From assembly GCF_018446385.1 (NCBI RefSeq), contig NC_056000.1, positions 49,756,722 to 49,820,721 on the forward strand: a stretch of 64,000 nt of DNA. Direction: 5' to 3'. The position numbers were made by a program, and so were the translations under genes. The stretch's first letter is position 1; each line of letters starts with the position of its first letter. Of this stretch, positions 33,361 to 43,843 are shown one piece after another. The DNA comes from Zingiber officinale (Eukaryota > Streptophyta > Magnoliopsida > Zingiberales > Zingiberaceae). The notes under the pieces are model-generated. The model was not told where the DNA came from. It was given only the letters and a program-made list of their open reading frames with translations, and did no database searches.

Positions 33361-34109
33361 TTTTCACCTGCCTAACCGCAGTTAGGACTTTCCTGAAACC
33401 TCATTTAAGCACGTTAGATAACAAGGAATCCTAACTTTGAATCCCTTTGCGATTATCAAAACTTGGGTTCGATCGTCGGATGCTTCCCGCACCAACATCT
33501 GCATGTATTTTTTGGGGAGCAGATGCTGGTGCAATATCCCTAGGTCAAGGTTGACTAGGTTGACTAAGATTAAGTTGCCTCAAGCTTGAGTCTTGATGTT
33601 TAGATTTCGATATTTGATAATATGTGGAGATTGCAGGTGCAATCATTCGATAGGGGAGATTGTTGGTGAAATTCCCCTCTGGTCAAGGTTTGACCAGTTT
33701 GATGTGAAGAAGAGTCAAGAAAGTCAAGGTTGAATGATATTTGACTGGTAAAGTTCCTAACTAGAGGTTAGGTAAAGGAAAGACCTAGTAAGTGAAGATA
33801 GGCAGTTGGAAAAATCTTGGTGAGTGAAGTCAGGTGAAAGACCTAGTGAGTGAAGCTAGGCAGGTGAAAGTCCCAGTGAGTGAAGTCGGGCAGTGTGAAA
33901 GTCCCGGTGAGTGAAGCTAGGCAGCTGGGAAAATCCTAGTGAGTGAAGTCAGGTGAAAGACCTAGTGAGTGAAGCTAGGTAGGTGAAAGTCCTAGTGAGT
34001 GAAGTCGGGCAGTGTGAAAGTCCTGGTGAGTGAAGTCAGGCAGATGGAAAGGCCTAGTGAGTGAAGCTAGGCAGATGGAAAATCCTGGAGAGTGAAGCTA
34101 GGTGAAAAA

Positions 34110-36508
34110 TGTTAGAGTGTATACTGAAAGCTTAAGCTTTTGTAAACATTTATTTTGAATAAAGAATCACATTTGGTCAAATTATCTATATTTGTTTGTA
34201 GTTGTTCAATTAATTTATATTGTAGATAACATAGTATGTGGTGTCACATACAGAAGATAATGTTATCAGTACCTTATAAATTATAAACAGTAGCTCACGA
34301 CCAAAATAGAAAGGAACAAACCATTGGAAGGTCGTAGTGTAATTAGGTATTAGTTTATCTTAATTATATAATTACACTAGTACACTTAGAGTGTATTGAG
34401 TAGGACCATCAGAGGTCGTTTCTTTTATACTGACTTTATAAAGGAACAAAAATCTCAGTTATTATGGAAGTGTGTGCTCTTGATCCTAATATAATAACAA
34501 GCACATATATTTGATATTTATTTCTTTAATTTATCAATGAGTGAGATTTAGATCGATAAATCAATAAGCCCGATAAGTTGGGAAATGATATCACTTATAG
34601 TGTGTGTTGTTGATTATAAAAGGAAACTGTGTCCTAGTGATCTAGGTTGATAATGTCCCCAAGAGGAGCTCATAAGGATTGTCATGTTAAACTCTGCAGG
34701 TGACTTAGTCTGACATGATGATAAGGTTGAGTGGTACTACTCTTGGACTAAGATATTAATTAAATGAGTTGTCAGTAACTCACTTAATTAGTGGACATTC
34801 AACATCTTAAACACAGGGAGACTAACACACTCATAATAAGAAGAAGCCCAAAAATATAATTTGGGATTGATGCGGTAGTTCAATAATAGTTCTTTAGTGG
34901 AATGAATTATTATTGATAAAATTAAGTTGTGTGTTCGGGGCGAACACGGGATGCTTAATTTTATTGGGAGACCAAAATCAATTCCTCCTCTCGGTTTCTA
35001 TCGTAGCCTCTTAGTTATAGAGTACTATACTCACTTATACCCACCTTCATACCCATGGTGTAGGGGCCGGCCAAGCAAGCTTGAAGATCAAGCTAGGGCC
35101 GGCCAAACCTTGGTCCATGGGTGGCCGGCCCTAGCTTGAACCCAAGCTTAGGTGGCTGGCCCTATTAAATTAGAAAATAATTTTAATTTTAAAATTTTCT
35201 TATGTGGAATATATAATTTATTAGAGAGATTAAAAATTAAAATATCTCTTTTATAAGTTTCTACAAAAGATTAAAGAAAGAGATTAAATCTCTTTCCTTA
35301 TTTGTAGATTGGAAGGATATTTTATTTTTCTTCTTTGTAAATTATTCACATGTTGAAAAATTAAAATTATAGAAATTTCTTTTTATCAACCATGAAGGGA
35401 TTTCAAAGGGAAATTTTATTTTTTAAAATTTCCGAAGACAAGTAAGGAATTTTAATTGTTGATTGAAAATTGCCTTGTTTGCTCTCCATGAGGTGGCTGG
35501 CCATGACATGATCTATTAGGAAATTTTATTTAATTTTTCTTAATTAATTCATGTCAAGGAAAGTTAAGGAATTTTATTGTAATTAAATTTCCTTATTTGC
35601 CAAAGCTAAGGATTATAGAAGAGGGGGTTTTGGGTGTCTTCAGGGTGAACAACCTCTATTATTTTCTCCCTCTTTTCTTCCTTGGTGTGCCGACCTCTTC
35701 TCTTTCTCTTCTCTCCATCCTTGTGGCCGAACCTCTCATCCTCTTTGGAGATCAAGTGGTGGCCGGATTTTAGCTTGGAGAAGAAGGAGAGAAAGCTTGC
35801 ATCCCTTGGAGCTTGGTTGGTGGAAAAGATCTTCATCCTTTGGAAGCTTTGAGCTTGGCCGAAACTTGAAGGAAGGAGAAGAAGGTGCTAGGTGGTCCTC
35901 GTCTCGGAAGATCGTTGCCCACACAACGTCCGAGATTAGAAGAGGAATACGGTAAAAGATCAAGAGGTCATTATCTACTAAGTAAGGTATAACTAATATT
36001 ATTTTCCGCATCATGTTAGTTTTATCTTCATGTAAAAATACCAAGTACAAGAGGCATGCGATTCTAGTATTTCGAATTAGTTTTCGATGTTGTGTTCTTT
36101 TATTTTTCTTTTCCTTGTGATTTGATTCTTCTTTTTGGTTGACCTAAAGTTATTTAAGAAAATTAAATATTAGCTTTCCTTAAAAGGCTTTGTCTAGACG
36201 GTTGTGGTTGTTCCCATATTTAAGAAGGTCATGTGCCTCGCCATGCAGTCCTGGAAGCCAATTTTGGAAATTAATATTGAATGAAATTAATAACCTAGGT
36301 GATTTGGATCGAACGTGTTAAGTTCCGCAGGAGATCCAAGTCTAAACCTAAAAGAACAAATAAATTAAAATTAGGATCAAACGTATTAAGTTCCGCAGGC
36401 GATCCAAGTTTAATTTAAAAGAACACATGGTAGCTAGGAAAAGGTTCAGATCTTTGTACAAAATTTTTATACAGTGGAACCATTAGGTTTTCCGAGTAGC
36501 AACCAACA
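34110..36508 (+). mobile_element. Solo LTR of copia K, copy K6 (2399 bp)
   Basis: Ends are TGTTAGAGTG and ACCAACA. It lies inside a minisatellite of D's LTR, whose repeat resumes immediately after 36508. The flanks are A-rich (AAAAA before, AAA after), so the target duplication cannot be read unambiguously. The TATA region reads TTATAGAAG near 35614, a change from TATAAAAG, so its promoter may be weakened. Its internal region was lost, presumably by LTR-LTR recombination. Confidence 0.88.
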
Positions 36509-36984
36509 AAAGACCTAGTGAGTGAAGCTAGACAAGTAAAAGTCTCGATGAGTGAAGCTGGGCAGTGTGAAAGTCCTGGTGAGTGAAGGCAGACTGATGG
36601 AAAGTCTTGGTGAGTGAAGCCAGGCAGATGGAAAGGCCTAGTGAGTGAAGCTAGGCAGATGGAAAGTCCTGGTGAGTGAAGCCAGGCACAAGAAAATCTT
36701 GATGGGTCAAGAGTGACTGGACATCTGGTGGAAGGAAGTCCAAGTGGGTCATGGAGGACCGGACACTTGGCATGAGACAGTAAGTCCAAGTGGGTGAAGG
36801 TTGACCGGACATTTAACATAAGGAGAAAAGTCCAAGTGGGTTAAAGGATTGACCGGACACTTGGTGAACAAGTCCCAACAGGTCAAGGTTGACCAGATGC
36901 TAGGCATGAAGAGTTCCAATAGGTCATGATTGTCTGGATGTTGGAATAGGGGCCCTTGAGCTTGAGTTAAGCAAGTTAAGGGTG

Positions 36985-37330
36985 GTCAATCGATCAGTCG
37001 ATCGATTGAACCGAAGCCCAATCGATCAGTCGATCGATTGGGAGAGTGGTGCGATAAACAATAGTCCAATCGATCGGTCGATCGATTGGGAGCTTATATC
37101 GCGCGCACATAAGCCTCCCCAATCGATCAGCCGATCGATTGGGCACCGCCAATCGATCAGCCGATCGATTGGGCACCGCCAATCGATCGGGGGCTGGTTT
37201 TCTCGCGCGATCGTGAGAAAGCTTGAATCGATCGGTCGATCGATTCAGGCAGTTTCCAACAAGCACAGAGGTGCTCTGAATCGATCGGCCAATTGATTCA
37301 AGCCTCCCCAATCGATTGGTCAATCAATTG
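36985..37330. repeat. GATC hairpin array in the D LTR
   Basis: Eight near-palindromes include CCCAATCGATC/GATCGATTGGG, two tandem copies of CCAATCGATCAGCCGATCG (about 37130-37165), and CTTGAATCGATC with GATCGATTCAGG. Flanking arms vary together as in B. Confidence 0.88.
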
Positions 37331-37841
37331 GGATATGCCTGTTGTGAAGTAAAGCGCACAAAAAGCCATCTTTCTCGCAATGATTCGATACTTCTTCCTC
37401 TCTACTTCTTACGATAATTTCTCACAGGTTTACGCTAGTTCTTGAAGCTTCTTGGAGCAAGGTGTTGATGCACTTCTAAGATCAAGAGGCGTTCCACACA
37501 AGAAGGAGAAGCAAGCTAGGGTTTCCTCATTGTAAATCTTGTAAGAGTTGTTATTGTATAAGCTTGTTTTTCTTTATTCTTATATTGAGAGGTTGTACAA
37601 GGCTTCTCCGCATTCAGTAGTTATCGAGAAGGAGTGTTTTCTTTAGTGGAGAGTGCATCGTGTGTGGATCCTTGGATTAGTCACCTCTTCTTGAGGTGGA
37701 TACCAAGTAAATCTACGTGTTAACGTTGTGAGTCTTATTTCGAGTTCTTTCCACTGCATATCAACAACACCGAAGCAAGTAAACGAAGCTTGACGAGTTA
37801 TTTACCCCCCCCCCCTCTAGCTACAAATCGACCCTAACAAG

Positions 37842-37854
37842 TGGTATCAGAGCG
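37842..37854 (+). promoter_or_regulatory. Primer binding site of element D
   Basis: TGGTATCAGAGCG lies two bases after the LTR end, the canonical initiator-Met tRNA primer site of copia elements. It fixes the orientation and the 5' LTR identity. Confidence 0.88.
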
Positions 37855-37963
37855 AGGTCGCTCTTCACCGGAATCATCGCTGGAAAGGGCAACGAGCTAG
37901 AGGGAGAAGAAGTTGAAGCAAAGTTCAACAAATCCAAAGACTTCATCAAAGGCTCAACTTCAA

Positions 37964-39187
37964 ATGGAATTCCGAGATGGATTTGGATTCGACACGAGGG
38001 TGACTCCACTGTACACATCAACAAGTTTCAATCTTTGGAAATCAAGGATAAAAAATTTCTTCATGGTGGACATAGAGCAATAGTTTGTTCTAATGGAAGG
38101 TTTCCAAGCTCTAACAAATTCAAAAGGCAAAATTCTCAAGAAGAGCAAGTGGAGCCAAGAGAAAATTCAAAGAAGCGAGGCCAATGACAAAGTGACCAAA
38201 GTATTGGTCAATATATTGCCGAACAACATTTTGAAGCAAATAGGAGAATTTGAAAATGCCAAGGAGCTATGGAGCAAATTGGCTAAACTCCATGAGATCC
38301 CCTCCACTGTACCAAACTAAGAAGAATCCAAAGAAGGCGACTCATTGGATCAAGATCAAGAAGAAGAGGACTCCGAAGTTGAGAGATGCTTAACTTTCAA
38401 AGGAGAAGAACAAGAAGCTTCATCCTTAATGGAATGTAATAAAAAGGGCAAAGAGGGAGCATACTCTTTGTTCAATGAGCAAGAGGATGAATATGAAGAA
38501 GCTTCCACCTCTAGGATTGAGGGGGAGATTCATGTATTGACACCGGAGCAAGAAGAGTCTTCCACTTCTGGATCAAATGAAGAAGAAGAAGATGGTGTCA
38601 TCTCCACAAATAAAAAAAAATCAAATGGAGGATCATGTGCCACCCCTACAAGCAAAGAAGGTATAACTATTTCAATATTAAATAATAAAAGTCATATCAT
38701 TTGCTTTAAGTATAGGGAACATGGGCACTATAAGAGTAAGTGTCCCAAATTGGCCAAGAAGAAGGGTCAAGTGACACCTAAGGACAAGGAGAAGCCCAAA
38801 GAGACTGCCCCCATGATAAAGAAGAGCAAAGAACACATAATGTGCTTCTTGTGTAACCAAAGAGAACATTACCAGAGTCAATGTCTTAAGGGGAAGAAAT
38901 CAGTCAAAGTCAAAGGAGGACGCTCAAGTCAAAGGGGAGCTTCTAAAAGGAAACTCAATATATCATTTGTTGAACTAATTCCTTTGACACATGATAAAAA
39001 GCATGCTAGGTCTAGTTTATATCATTTTAATGCTATTTATCATGAAAATATAAGGCATGATAGAATTAAAGAAAAACATGTGGCTTATCATGCAAAAACA
39101 ACTCAACCTAGGGTTAGGAGGGTAGAAAACCAATTAGGCAATAATTCTAAGGGGTTTAAGTATATGCCTAAGAAAAGGAAAAATTAA
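37964..39187 (+). pseudogene. Gag of element D, one zinc knuckle damaged
   Basis: From ATG 37964 the frame runs to TAA 39185-39187 with two in-frame stops (38081-38083 and 38318-38320). It shows the gag_2 block (IGEFENAKELWSKLAKLHEI), an acidic middle (EEEDSEVERC, EEEEDGV), and two zinc knuckles. The first reads C-FK-Y-REHG-H-YKSK-C, its second cysteine replaced by Tyr; the second (C-FL-C-NQRE-H-YQSQ-C) is complete. The C-terminus is Lys/Arg-rich. It is collinear with B's gag. It would coat element RNA in the particle; as it stands it is broken. Confidence 0.8.
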
Positions 39188-40060
39188 GACTTTAGTGAAA
39201 AATCTAAGATTGAGGAGTTGTGGAAAGAAAATCAAGTCTTGAGGTCAAGACTTGATAAAATGGAGAGGACCCTTAGAAAAATCACAAATGAAACACAAGA
39301 GTCCAATAATCATAACTGAGGTTTAGGATAACAAGGGTCATCTAATAGTCGTAGAAGTTTGGGGATACAAACCTAAGGTTAAGAAGGATGTGACATCTTA
39401 TCATAGGGTTCCATATAACTATGGAACCAATCCTAAATCTAGTGGTCAAAACAAAAATACAAGGGAAGTTAACCCCTAGGAGTATTTTTGAAAAGATTAA
39501 TGTGACTAAGACTCCTAAGAAGTCAACGAAAGTCACCAAGAAGGTCACAAGGGAAGCTATCCCTAGAGTTGACCTATAGAAAGTGGCTAAGGCTTCTAAG
39601 AAGCCTAGAAAGGTCATTAGGAAGGTATCTAGGGAGGTTATCCCTATTGAGTACCTAAAGTATCCAAGGAGCACTAATAAATTTTGGGTTCCGATGAGCA
39701 TATTCTCTACACTCTAGGTGAGTTTAGAGAGTGTCAACTCTAAATTGATTAGGGTGGTTAACCCAACTTTGATGAAGTTGACACTTAGAGGTATTTTCAA
39801 AGTTTTTGTTAACCTTTAAAAATGATAAGGATTAATTAAGTACTCTTTGGAAGAGTAAAATGTGCCAAAATTTGAGGAATTGGACTTAATTTTATTTGGC
39901 ACAACAAATCAAGAGTAAAAGAAATGTCAAGTTGGGGTTTGATATTTTTCTTGAGAAAATGAGGGTAAATCTAGGATTAATTTTAGGTTTAGTTAAAGAT
40001 TAAGGACACTTAGATAGAATATCTAAGTATATTTTATTTATGCTAATAGTCATGATTTTA
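39188..40060 (+). other. Remaining body of element D after gag
   Basis: This aligns in reverse with 28530-29540 of element B, including Lys-rich frames (TKTPKKSTKVTKKVTREA type near 39505) now out of frame with gag. Similarity ends near 40058, where a hAT relic begins. No protease, integrase or RT is present, and no 3' LTR. Confidence 0.65.
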
Positions 40061-40061
40061 T

Positions 40062-41075
40062 TTATGCAATAAATTCTCTTTGAATGTAGACAATCATGAT
40101 ATTTTCCAAGAACTCTTCTTCCATATTATTTCAAAGAGAAGTTTTAAGAAGTTTCATAGTTGAGAATAATCGTTCCATTGTTACAATAGAAATATGAAGC
40201 ATTAAAATAAGACAAATCAGCCTGTCAATTAAGTGATAATACTTTGCCTTTTTAGTCTCTATTAATCATCGACATAATTAAGAAATGATAGACATATTAT
40301 AAAACCTTTCATGATGAATTATATCTAACTTATAATGCTCCAACTGGCTTCTTAAATAATGTAATTCTTGTCCTTTGAAATCACTCATATAAAATTTCTC
40401 TACAAGATTGTAAATATCATCTACATTAAACAACTTAAAGTTGTATCAAGGTTCCAAAGCAGCCCTAAGTCTAAGAACTTCTACAACCCCATCATCGAAT
40501 CTGCTATTTACCTCTTCCACTTGAAAATCTATTGTAGCATTAAATATATTGAAACGGTAATGACACTCAAATGTAATAGAATCTCTTTATTGGCATGAAC
40601 GTTCTGTAGCAGATCTATAGCAAGCATTCATATATTTATTATCTCAATACTATTATTTTCACAAATTGATTGCACAATCATTAGAAGAATATCATAATCT
40701 CCTGCTCTCAACGTATAAAGTTTTATCTCCTGCTCTCAACGTATAAAGTAAAACTTTTGTAGTTTAGACAAGATTCATTGCATTTAATATGTCTAAAGAC
40801 TTCTTTTGCAAAGCTCGACAAAGCAAATATATTATCCTCATAATCTTGTACGTCAAATATAAAATAAATATAAAACCAAATGATCTGAGCACAATTAAAG
40901 AACCGGTAGCTTCCTCACATATAGAATTCAAAGATGTTTCCTCCATTATGTGCTCAAGCACAACAATTACTAATTTGTATATATCTATCATATTGCAAAT
41001 CGACTCAAAATGAGAACTCTAACGTGTCTTACTAGCTCACTACAAAGTACCAATTTGATTAAGGTCAATACTTGT
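40062..41075 (-). pseudogene. hAT transposase relic, ZMYM1-like (C-terminal part)
   Basis: Minus-strand frames with several breaks match the plant proteins called zinc finger MYM-type protein 1-like, which derive from hAT transposases. Visible pieces in order are a QIGTL start (near 41055), LCRALQKKSLDILNAMNLV (40825-40765), YRFNIFNATIDFQVEEVNSRF (near 40560-40500), NFKLFNVDDIYNLVEKFY (near 40440-40385) and a C-terminus EFLENIMIVYIQREFIA ending at the stop 40064-40062. The N-terminal zinc finger and DUF4371 start are absent. I see no terminal inverted repeats. Confidence 0.78.
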
Positions 41076-41201
41076 GTTAAAAAAAAAAAAAGAGAAATGG
41101 ATGATTAATAATATATCAAAAATACATTATATACTTAAGTTTAGTGTCTATCTCGCGAATACCAATGGCTACCATATTTGCAATTTAAATAGGAGTTTTA
41201 G

Positions 41202-41280
41202 ACTTTGTGGGCAATTGAGTGAACTTGGGGTGTCCGAATCACTTTTGGACGCCCCAAGTTCATTTAGTCGCCCACAAAGT
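41202..41280. repeat. 79-bp foldback with perfect 11- and 10-base arms
   Basis: ACTTTGTGGGC at 41202 pairs with GCCCACAAAGT ending at 41280, and GAACTTGGGG at 41221 pairs with CCCCAAGTTC at 41262-41271. The centre holds GTCC and GGAC around a short loop. It may be a small foldback element or a hairpin RNA locus; no target duplication is evident. Confidence 0.8.
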
Positions 41281-41307
41281 TACGCACGCATAAGTGTATA
41301 GACTAAC

Positions 41308-41309
<2 letters not shown>

Positions 41310-41388
<79 letters not shown>
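41310..41388. repeat. (TA)n microsatellite
   Basis: About 39 uninterrupted TA dinucleotides follow the foldback by 30 bases. Confidence 0.95.
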
Positions 41389-41390
<2 letters not shown>

Positions 41391-41474
41391 TTATCGGGTA
41401 CACATGTTGCATGTATAATATAATACAAGAATATGCATAAATTAGTACCTCATGTCCATAAATTGGACTTGGTA

Positions 41475-41651
41475 AGAGTGTGCCAGGTTCATGCAGTAGT
41501 GCAATACAAGGATGATGCTTGAGAACTCGAGCAGTAAACTACTGTAACAGACTCTCCCTTATAAAAAATTAATTTAATTTTTTATACCAAATATTAAACT
41601 GATAAAAACAAATACTACATTTGATCTTAACCAAAAGGCAGAGAAATATAT
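41475..41651 (-). ncRNA. U2 snRNA-like locus, divergent (probable pseudogene)
   Basis: Read on the minus strand from 41651, the sequence follows plant U2 snRNA: a TTTCTCTGCCTTTTGG-type start, AAGATCAAATGTAGTATT (with the GTAGTA that pairs with the intron branch site), TTTTATCAGTTTAATAT, an Sm-site region (TTAAATTAATTTTTTAT), and a 3' part resembling stem-loops III-IV (TGCACTACTGCATGAACC, then TGGCACAC). Length is about 177 nt against roughly 196 nt for plant U2. Many substitutions, including in the Sm site (AATTTTTTAT rather than AATTTTTG), suggest it is no longer functional, but promoter and 3' box elements are still recognisable. Confidence 0.78.
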
Positions 41652-41672
41652 GTTTTTTAATATTGCCGGTCT

Positions 41673-41727
41673 AAGATATTTATTGAAGTTTCCCTACTCG
41701 TGATGTTAATCATCCTAAGATGTGAGA
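41673..41727 (-). promoter_or_regulatory. snRNA-type promoter of the U2-like locus (USE and TATA)
   Basis: On the minus strand GTCTCACATCT (41727-41717) matches the plant upstream sequence element RTCCCACATCG at 9 of 11 positions, about 66 bases before the RNA start. The A/T-rich AATAAATA (41685-41678) sits about 30 bases before it. The roughly 31-base spacing between the two is close to that of plant Pol II snRNA genes. A 3'-box-like AGTCCAATT (41468-41460) follows the RNA end. Confidence 0.62.
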
Positions 41728-41728
41728 C

Positions 41729-42690
41729 TAAAGAGAATTATAGTAGTATATATTTTTTATATAAAATAATCAGATAAAATTATTAATAAACTTTAAAGTT
41801 ATTTTCAGTGTGAAAAGAAAAAAGGACGGCAACCTAATTTAATTTTAGATTTAATCAAAATTAGTTAATAGTCTAAATTCGTAATAAAATAGTAATATAA
41901 ATCATTCATTGGAAGGTAGTGCCCAACTAAAATTTTTCATTGATCATCGGATAAATTTGGAAAGTGCATATGGGTCACGGTGGACGGCTTAGTACCACGA
42001 GTGCATGATTCGAATGCCATGTTTATTTGAACTGTGTGAGAAACAAACTCTCATTGTTTGGGAAAGTAATCAGTCTATTTACCATCACACCAAATCCTAG
42101 GGGCTACGAAGGTTCCTTTCTAAAGTATATATCAGATTAAAGTTAACAGTTTGGATTGAATCACACACATTTTCTTAGATCCAACTGCATGAAAACGAGC
42201 CTTCACAATAAAAAATTAGATTCTTTGCAGGCCCCTCCATCCCAGTTTTGTGCCAAACTCACTCATCATGAATTGCTGAAAAGTAGTACTATCTGTTATT
42301 TCTCCAAGTCGAGACAGAGTATTCTGCAATCTTCTTATTAACTTTTAAATCAAAAGTATATATATCATAATAAAAAGACAAACTAAGAAAAAAGTAGCCT
42401 TCTAAATTAATCCACCAATCATTCACGATCGACGACTCGAGAACCGCAACAATAACTACAAACTTTTCCCGTTGGATCATTTACGTCCAACATTGTCATA
42501 TGGCAATTTCTGCAAGCAAAGTCCGGGTGATTGATACAATTCAACAAGATTTTTCTTTTGTAAAAGAAAAGAAAAATCAATTATGCTCGCACACATGCAC
42601 GCTATACAATTACACAACACGTCAACACCCAAATAATACACCATAATTAAATAACCTCCACCAACTTAATTAATTACCGTCAGATTTGAG
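41729..42690. other. Unique AT-rich intergenic DNA downstream of the MYB gene
   Basis: I see no gene, repeat array or transposon terminus. It presumably includes the 3' UTR of the MYB gene on its right side, but no certain polyadenylation site can be named. Confidence 0.5.
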
Positions 42691-43705
42691 TCAAGTGAAC
42701 ATGTCGTCGATGTTGGACGGAGCTTGATGAGGCTGATGATGATCGCCGGCGGCGTTAATGATGTCGAGGTTAATGGCAGCGCCTTGGATTTGCTCCCAGA
42801 TCAACGGGCTGGACGACCACTCGCTGCTCGCGTCGCCGATGTTGCTCTCCATGCAGTCGTCGACCAGCGCCGCGAAGTTGCTGGAGTCCATGCACGCGCC
42901 GAATGCGAGAAAGGGCGGCGCCGCCATTGCATTGACAATGCTTGCCTGGTCCTGCGAGCACGGGTTCCACATGGTGCAGGCGCTGCTGCGCGAGGACGAT
43001 CCGTAGGCGGCGGTCGCGGTATCCCCGGCGCCGACATCGAACATGAAGAGAGGCGAAGGAGGAAGAGGAGGGGGAGGGACGAAGAGCATGGCGTCGAGTT
43101 GGTCCGAGGAGGCGAAGAGGGGCTGGACGTGGTCGTACCCGGATATCGAACTCTGAGCCGATTTGCTCACGTTCATGGTCGATTTGTGGATCTTCTTTTT
43201 GATCCACGAGTTCCAGTAGTTCTTGATCTCGTTGTCCGTTCTCCCCGGCAAGTGGCTCGCAATGTGAGCCCATCTACAATCGAAACCACCAATCGACAGT
43301 TAAGTCAACGCACGAAATTAAAGCTCTTTGAACACGAACATAGATCACTGCTCATCGGACCTGTTTCCGACGATCTCATGGAGGCTGATGATCAGCTTCT
43401 CTTCCTCCGGCGTGAACCGCCCTCGCCGGATGTCGGGTCTCAAGTAATTGATCCACCTCAACCGGCAACTCTTCCCACATCTCTGAAGACCTGTACATTA
43501 AAATATGCTATGTCCAATTAACGGCATTAATGCATGCGATCGATATGAATCAAAGCGCGCGCGCGCACTCACCGGCTTTCTCAGGGACCTCGCTCCAGCA
43601 GCCGTAGCCATGGGCGGTGATGTACCTGATCAGCTTCTCGTCTTCCTCGGGCGACCACAAGCCTCTCTTCACCTTCTGTTGGTTGCAGCAAGAGTGGTGC
43701 CCCAT
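42691..43705 (-). CDS. R2R3-MYB transcription factor (three exons, 281 aa)
   Basis: Minus-strand exons are 43705-43573, 43490-43361 and 43273-42691; introns of 82 and 87 bp have GT-AG ends, and the joins keep frame to TGA 42693-42691. The protein starts [20 protein letters not shown]. The R2 repeat (about residues 14-63) has Trp at 17, 37 and 57; R3 (about 67-115) has Phe70, Trp89 and Trp108, the usual R2R3 pattern. Intron positions after codon 44 and within codon 88 are the common R2R3-MYB ones. The C-terminal half is Ser- and Pro-rich with an acidic end (NIDDMFT), a likely activation region. The MGHHSCC start resembles the MYB26-type secondary-wall regulators; that subgroup call is tentative. 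It would act in the nucleus as a DNA-binding regulator. No defect is visible. Confidence 0.95.
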
Positions 43706-43831
43706 CACATTAACCAAAAATTACGTAACTATATCTCGACAGATGATTCACCCTATAATTAATTAATAAACCAGAACACCCCGTCGATCGATCGCCGGCC
43801 GGTGGTCGGAGAGAATTAAAGCTCGAGCCAG

Positions 43832-43843
43832 CTATATATATAA
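43832..43843 (-). promoter_or_regulatory. TATA box of the MYB gene
   Basis: The minus strand reads TTATATATATAG about 130 bases before the start codon, which leaves room for a short 5' UTR. It is the only TATA-like motif at a suitable distance. Confidence 0.6.

Larger units (their letters stand above)
32161..33497 (-). mobile_element. Solo LTR E of a SIRE-like family
   Basis: Plus-strand ends are TGTTGGATCG and CGCACCAACA. Flanks TCTAC (32156-32160) and TCTGC (33498-33502) agree at four of five bases, a likely aged target duplication. GCTAGAGGGGGAGGGGGGTG near the left end marks the same LTR class as B. It contains GGCGCC palindromes (32570-32815) and the CCTAGG/CCTAAG hairpin minisatellite (33090-33360). 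No internal region remains. Confidence 0.82.
33524..37839 (+). mobile_element. 5' LTR of SIRE-like element D, interrupted by a solo copia LTR
   Basis: It starts TGCTGGTGCAATATCCC (compare B's TGTTGGTGCAATATCCC) and ends TCGACCCTAACA at 37839, directly before a primer binding site. Minisatellites (33770-34100 and 36515-36900) and GATC hairpins (36985-37330) correspond to those of B, in the opposite orientation. A K-family solo LTR (34110-36508) splits it; without that insert it is about 1.9 kb. A C run (37805-37815) is the complement of B's G run. No 3' LTR of this element is present. Confidence 0.85.

Noticed and set aside
42724..43521. A 265-codon plus-strand open frame across the MYB locus
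   Set aside because: It is the antisense of MYB exons in GC-rich sequence and crosses the introns; the minus-strand gene explains it fully.
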